DNA from: Bacillota bacterium
GTDB taxonomy: Bacteria > Bacillota > Clostridia > UBA1381
DNA: 33,979 nucleotides
Assembly: GCA_021203665.1 (NCBI GenBank)
Contig: JAJQAT010000148.1
Span: forward strand, 1-33,979
Direction of reading: 5' to 3'
Shown here: positions 33,240 to 33,979 of the stretch, in pieces
Numbering within the stretch: position 1 is the stretch's first letter
Layout: the number at the start of each line of letters is the position of its first letter
Notes under the pieces: generated by a model
Told to the model about the DNA's origin: nothing
The model's database searches: none
Seen by the model: the letters and a program-made list of their open reading frames with translations, nothing else
Position numbers and translations under genes: made by a program

Positions 33240-33581
33240 TTATTGTTCAGATTTCAAAACTTCTTCGATATTCTTTTTTAATTCAGGAAAATCCAAAATT
33301 ACGGCGTTGTATACATCAGTCATACGCAGCGATTGGTATTTGTGCGCAGCTATATCGCGAAATCCGGCTATGCTTTTCCACGGAATGTGAGAATATTTCA
33401 AACGAAATTCCGTTGAAAGTCCCTTTACCAATTCGCCGATATTTATAGCAGTCATACAAAGAGCGCGTTTTAGAGTTTCACTTGAGTTAAAATCACTAAA
33501 TTCTACGCCCGCCGTCATTTCTGCGGCAATGTTTATTTCATCTACTATTTTTGTTAAAATAACCCAATCTCTACGCTGCAT
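33240..33581 (-). CDS. hepT: HEPN-domain toxin, HepT-like (DUF86)
   Basis: A 113-residue all-alpha HEPN protein. R75 and H80 with Y82 (FRDIAAHKYQSL) form the RX4HXY-type ribonuclease motif, and NIGELVKGLS (47-56) is the usual helix before it. In known MNT-HEPN modules the HEPN protein is the toxin and is neutralised when the partner nucleotidyltransferase modifies the tyrosine near the motif. Its start overlaps the end of mntA by 11 bases, so the two are translationally coupled. The motif is intact, so it could be active. Confidence 0.88.
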   Translation of the reverse strand: MQRRDWVILTKIVDEINIAAEMTAGVEFSDFNSSETLKRALCMTAINIGELVKGLSTEFRLKYSHIPWKSIAGFRDIAAHKYQSLRMTDVYNAVILDFPELKKNIEEVLKSEQ

Positions 33582-33861
33582 ATAATGTCACCGCCTTGTC
33601 TATTTCAAGTATGGAATCCTTTGAAACAGGCGCGTGAATAACATCAACCTCTTTGCTCAAAAGATCCTCAAAACGATATTTTAAGGAGCATATCGTAAGC
33701 AGAGTTATAACGCTGTCGTCCTCAAATTCCACCAATAAATCAACGTCGCTGTCCTCGGTATTGGTGCCTTTGGCGTAAGAACCGAACAGGGCAACGCTTT
33801 TAATCGGATACTCGGCGGCGGCAATCTTAACCGCATTCGAGATTTGTTCTATTGTAAGCAT
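33571..33861 (-). CDS. mntA: MNT-type nucleotidyltransferase antitoxin, MntA-like
   Basis: A 96-residue minimal nucleotidyltransferase. GSYAKGTNTEDSDVDLLVEF (27-46) carries the complete GSX10DXD motif: G27, S28, D39, D41. In paired modules this enzyme AMPylates the HEPN toxin. GAAGGGA is about 11 bases before the ATG, an RBS at the long end of normal spacing. The gene precedes hepT, the common order. No dedicated promoter is obvious. A TTGACA at the edge of the putative insertion sequence 70 bases upstream could serve as a -35 box, but a good -10 is missing. Confidence 0.88.
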   Translation of the reverse strand: MLTIEQISNAVKIAAAEYPIKSVALFGSYAKGTNTEDSDVDLLVEFEDDSVITLLTICSLKYRFEDLLSKEVDVIHAPVSKDSILEIDKAVTLYAA

Positions 33862-33927
33862 TATAAATCAATCCCTTCAAATTTGTGTTTGTAGGAGTAA
33901 CGGCAACATCGTAGGGGCGGTCATTTT

Positions 33928-33979
33928 GTCAAGAGTAACATGGTATACACATGTGAAAGGACATGGTATACACATTTGC
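33928..33979. mobile_element. Possible terminus of an insertion sequence (IS21-like), cut by window edge
   Basis: TGTCAAGAGTA starts the segment. A 15-mer, ACATGGTATACACAT, then occurs twice (33938-33952 and 33961-33975) with a 23-base period. A terminal TGT followed by tandem subterminal repeats is the layout of IS21-family ends. Only 52 bases are visible and no transposase, so the family is a guess. It could also be a plain tandem repeat. Confidence 0.35.

Noticed and set aside
33938..33979. A CRISPR array at the right edge
   Set aside because: There are only two 15-base copies with an 8-base gap, no spacer-sized variable unit and no cas genes. An insertion-sequence end or tandem repeat fits better.

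Overview
This window reads as chromosome of a low-to-mid G+C member of the Bacillota, most likely class Clostridia and probably a gut-type anaerobe. The signs are strong AGGAGG-type ribosome binding sites, sigma-A promoters with 17-base spacers, intrinsic terminators with T-tracts, a yybP-ykoY manganese riboswitch, a TagO/MnaA cell-wall pair, and a 4-hydroxybutyrate dehydrogenase that resembles the Clostridium kluyveri enzyme. I cannot name a genus. No rRNA, tRNA, prophage or CRISPR array is visible.

Layout. (1) 1-1429, minus: the N-terminal part of a large secreted repeat protein, cut by the window edge, preceded by a palindromic MITE-like element (about 1496-1665). (2) 1672-2418, minus: a LuxR-type regulator, divergent from (3) a four-gene plus-strand operon (2779-8180) encoding putrescine aminotransferase, an aldehyde dehydrogenase, 4-hydroxybutyrate dehydrogenase and GABA aminotransferase. 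Together these would convert putrescine to 4-hydroxybutyrate; the NADH made by the second enzyme can be reoxidised by the fourth reaction, so the route is redox-neutral. The operon has a consensus promoter followed by an apparent attenuator hairpin. (4) 8317-14354, plus: an MmeI-like restriction-modification gene broken by one in-frame TAG, an FMN-binding Nim-like protein and a GH2 beta-galactosidase. (5) 14413-24266, minus: a long run gltX-glnS-aminotransferase-trpS-tagO-mnaA-mgtE, with a GNAT acetyltransferase beyond a weak terminator. It mixes three aminoacyl-tRNA synthetases with undecaprenyl-linked glycan synthesis and magnesium transport. (6) 24426-25906, minus: exonuclease III and a small membrane protein, overlapping by 4 bases. 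(7) 26038-28840, minus: a P2-type cation ATPase under a manganese riboswitch with a clear terminator expression platform, which points to Mn2+ export. (8) 28894-30726, minus: RecQ helicase. (9) 30830-33861, minus: an MNT-HEPN toxin-antitoxin pair directly upstream of pheT, where pheS would normally sit, followed by what may be the end of an insertion sequence (33928 to the edge).

The observations I rate highest are the compact putrescine-to-4-hydroxybutyrate operon with its attenuator-like leader, the TGG-to-TAG nonsense codon plus composition shift in the MmeI-like gene, the Mn riboswitch/ATPase unit, and the displacement of pheS by a toxin-antitoxin pair. Family assignments rest on motifs and recalled homologues, not on database searches.
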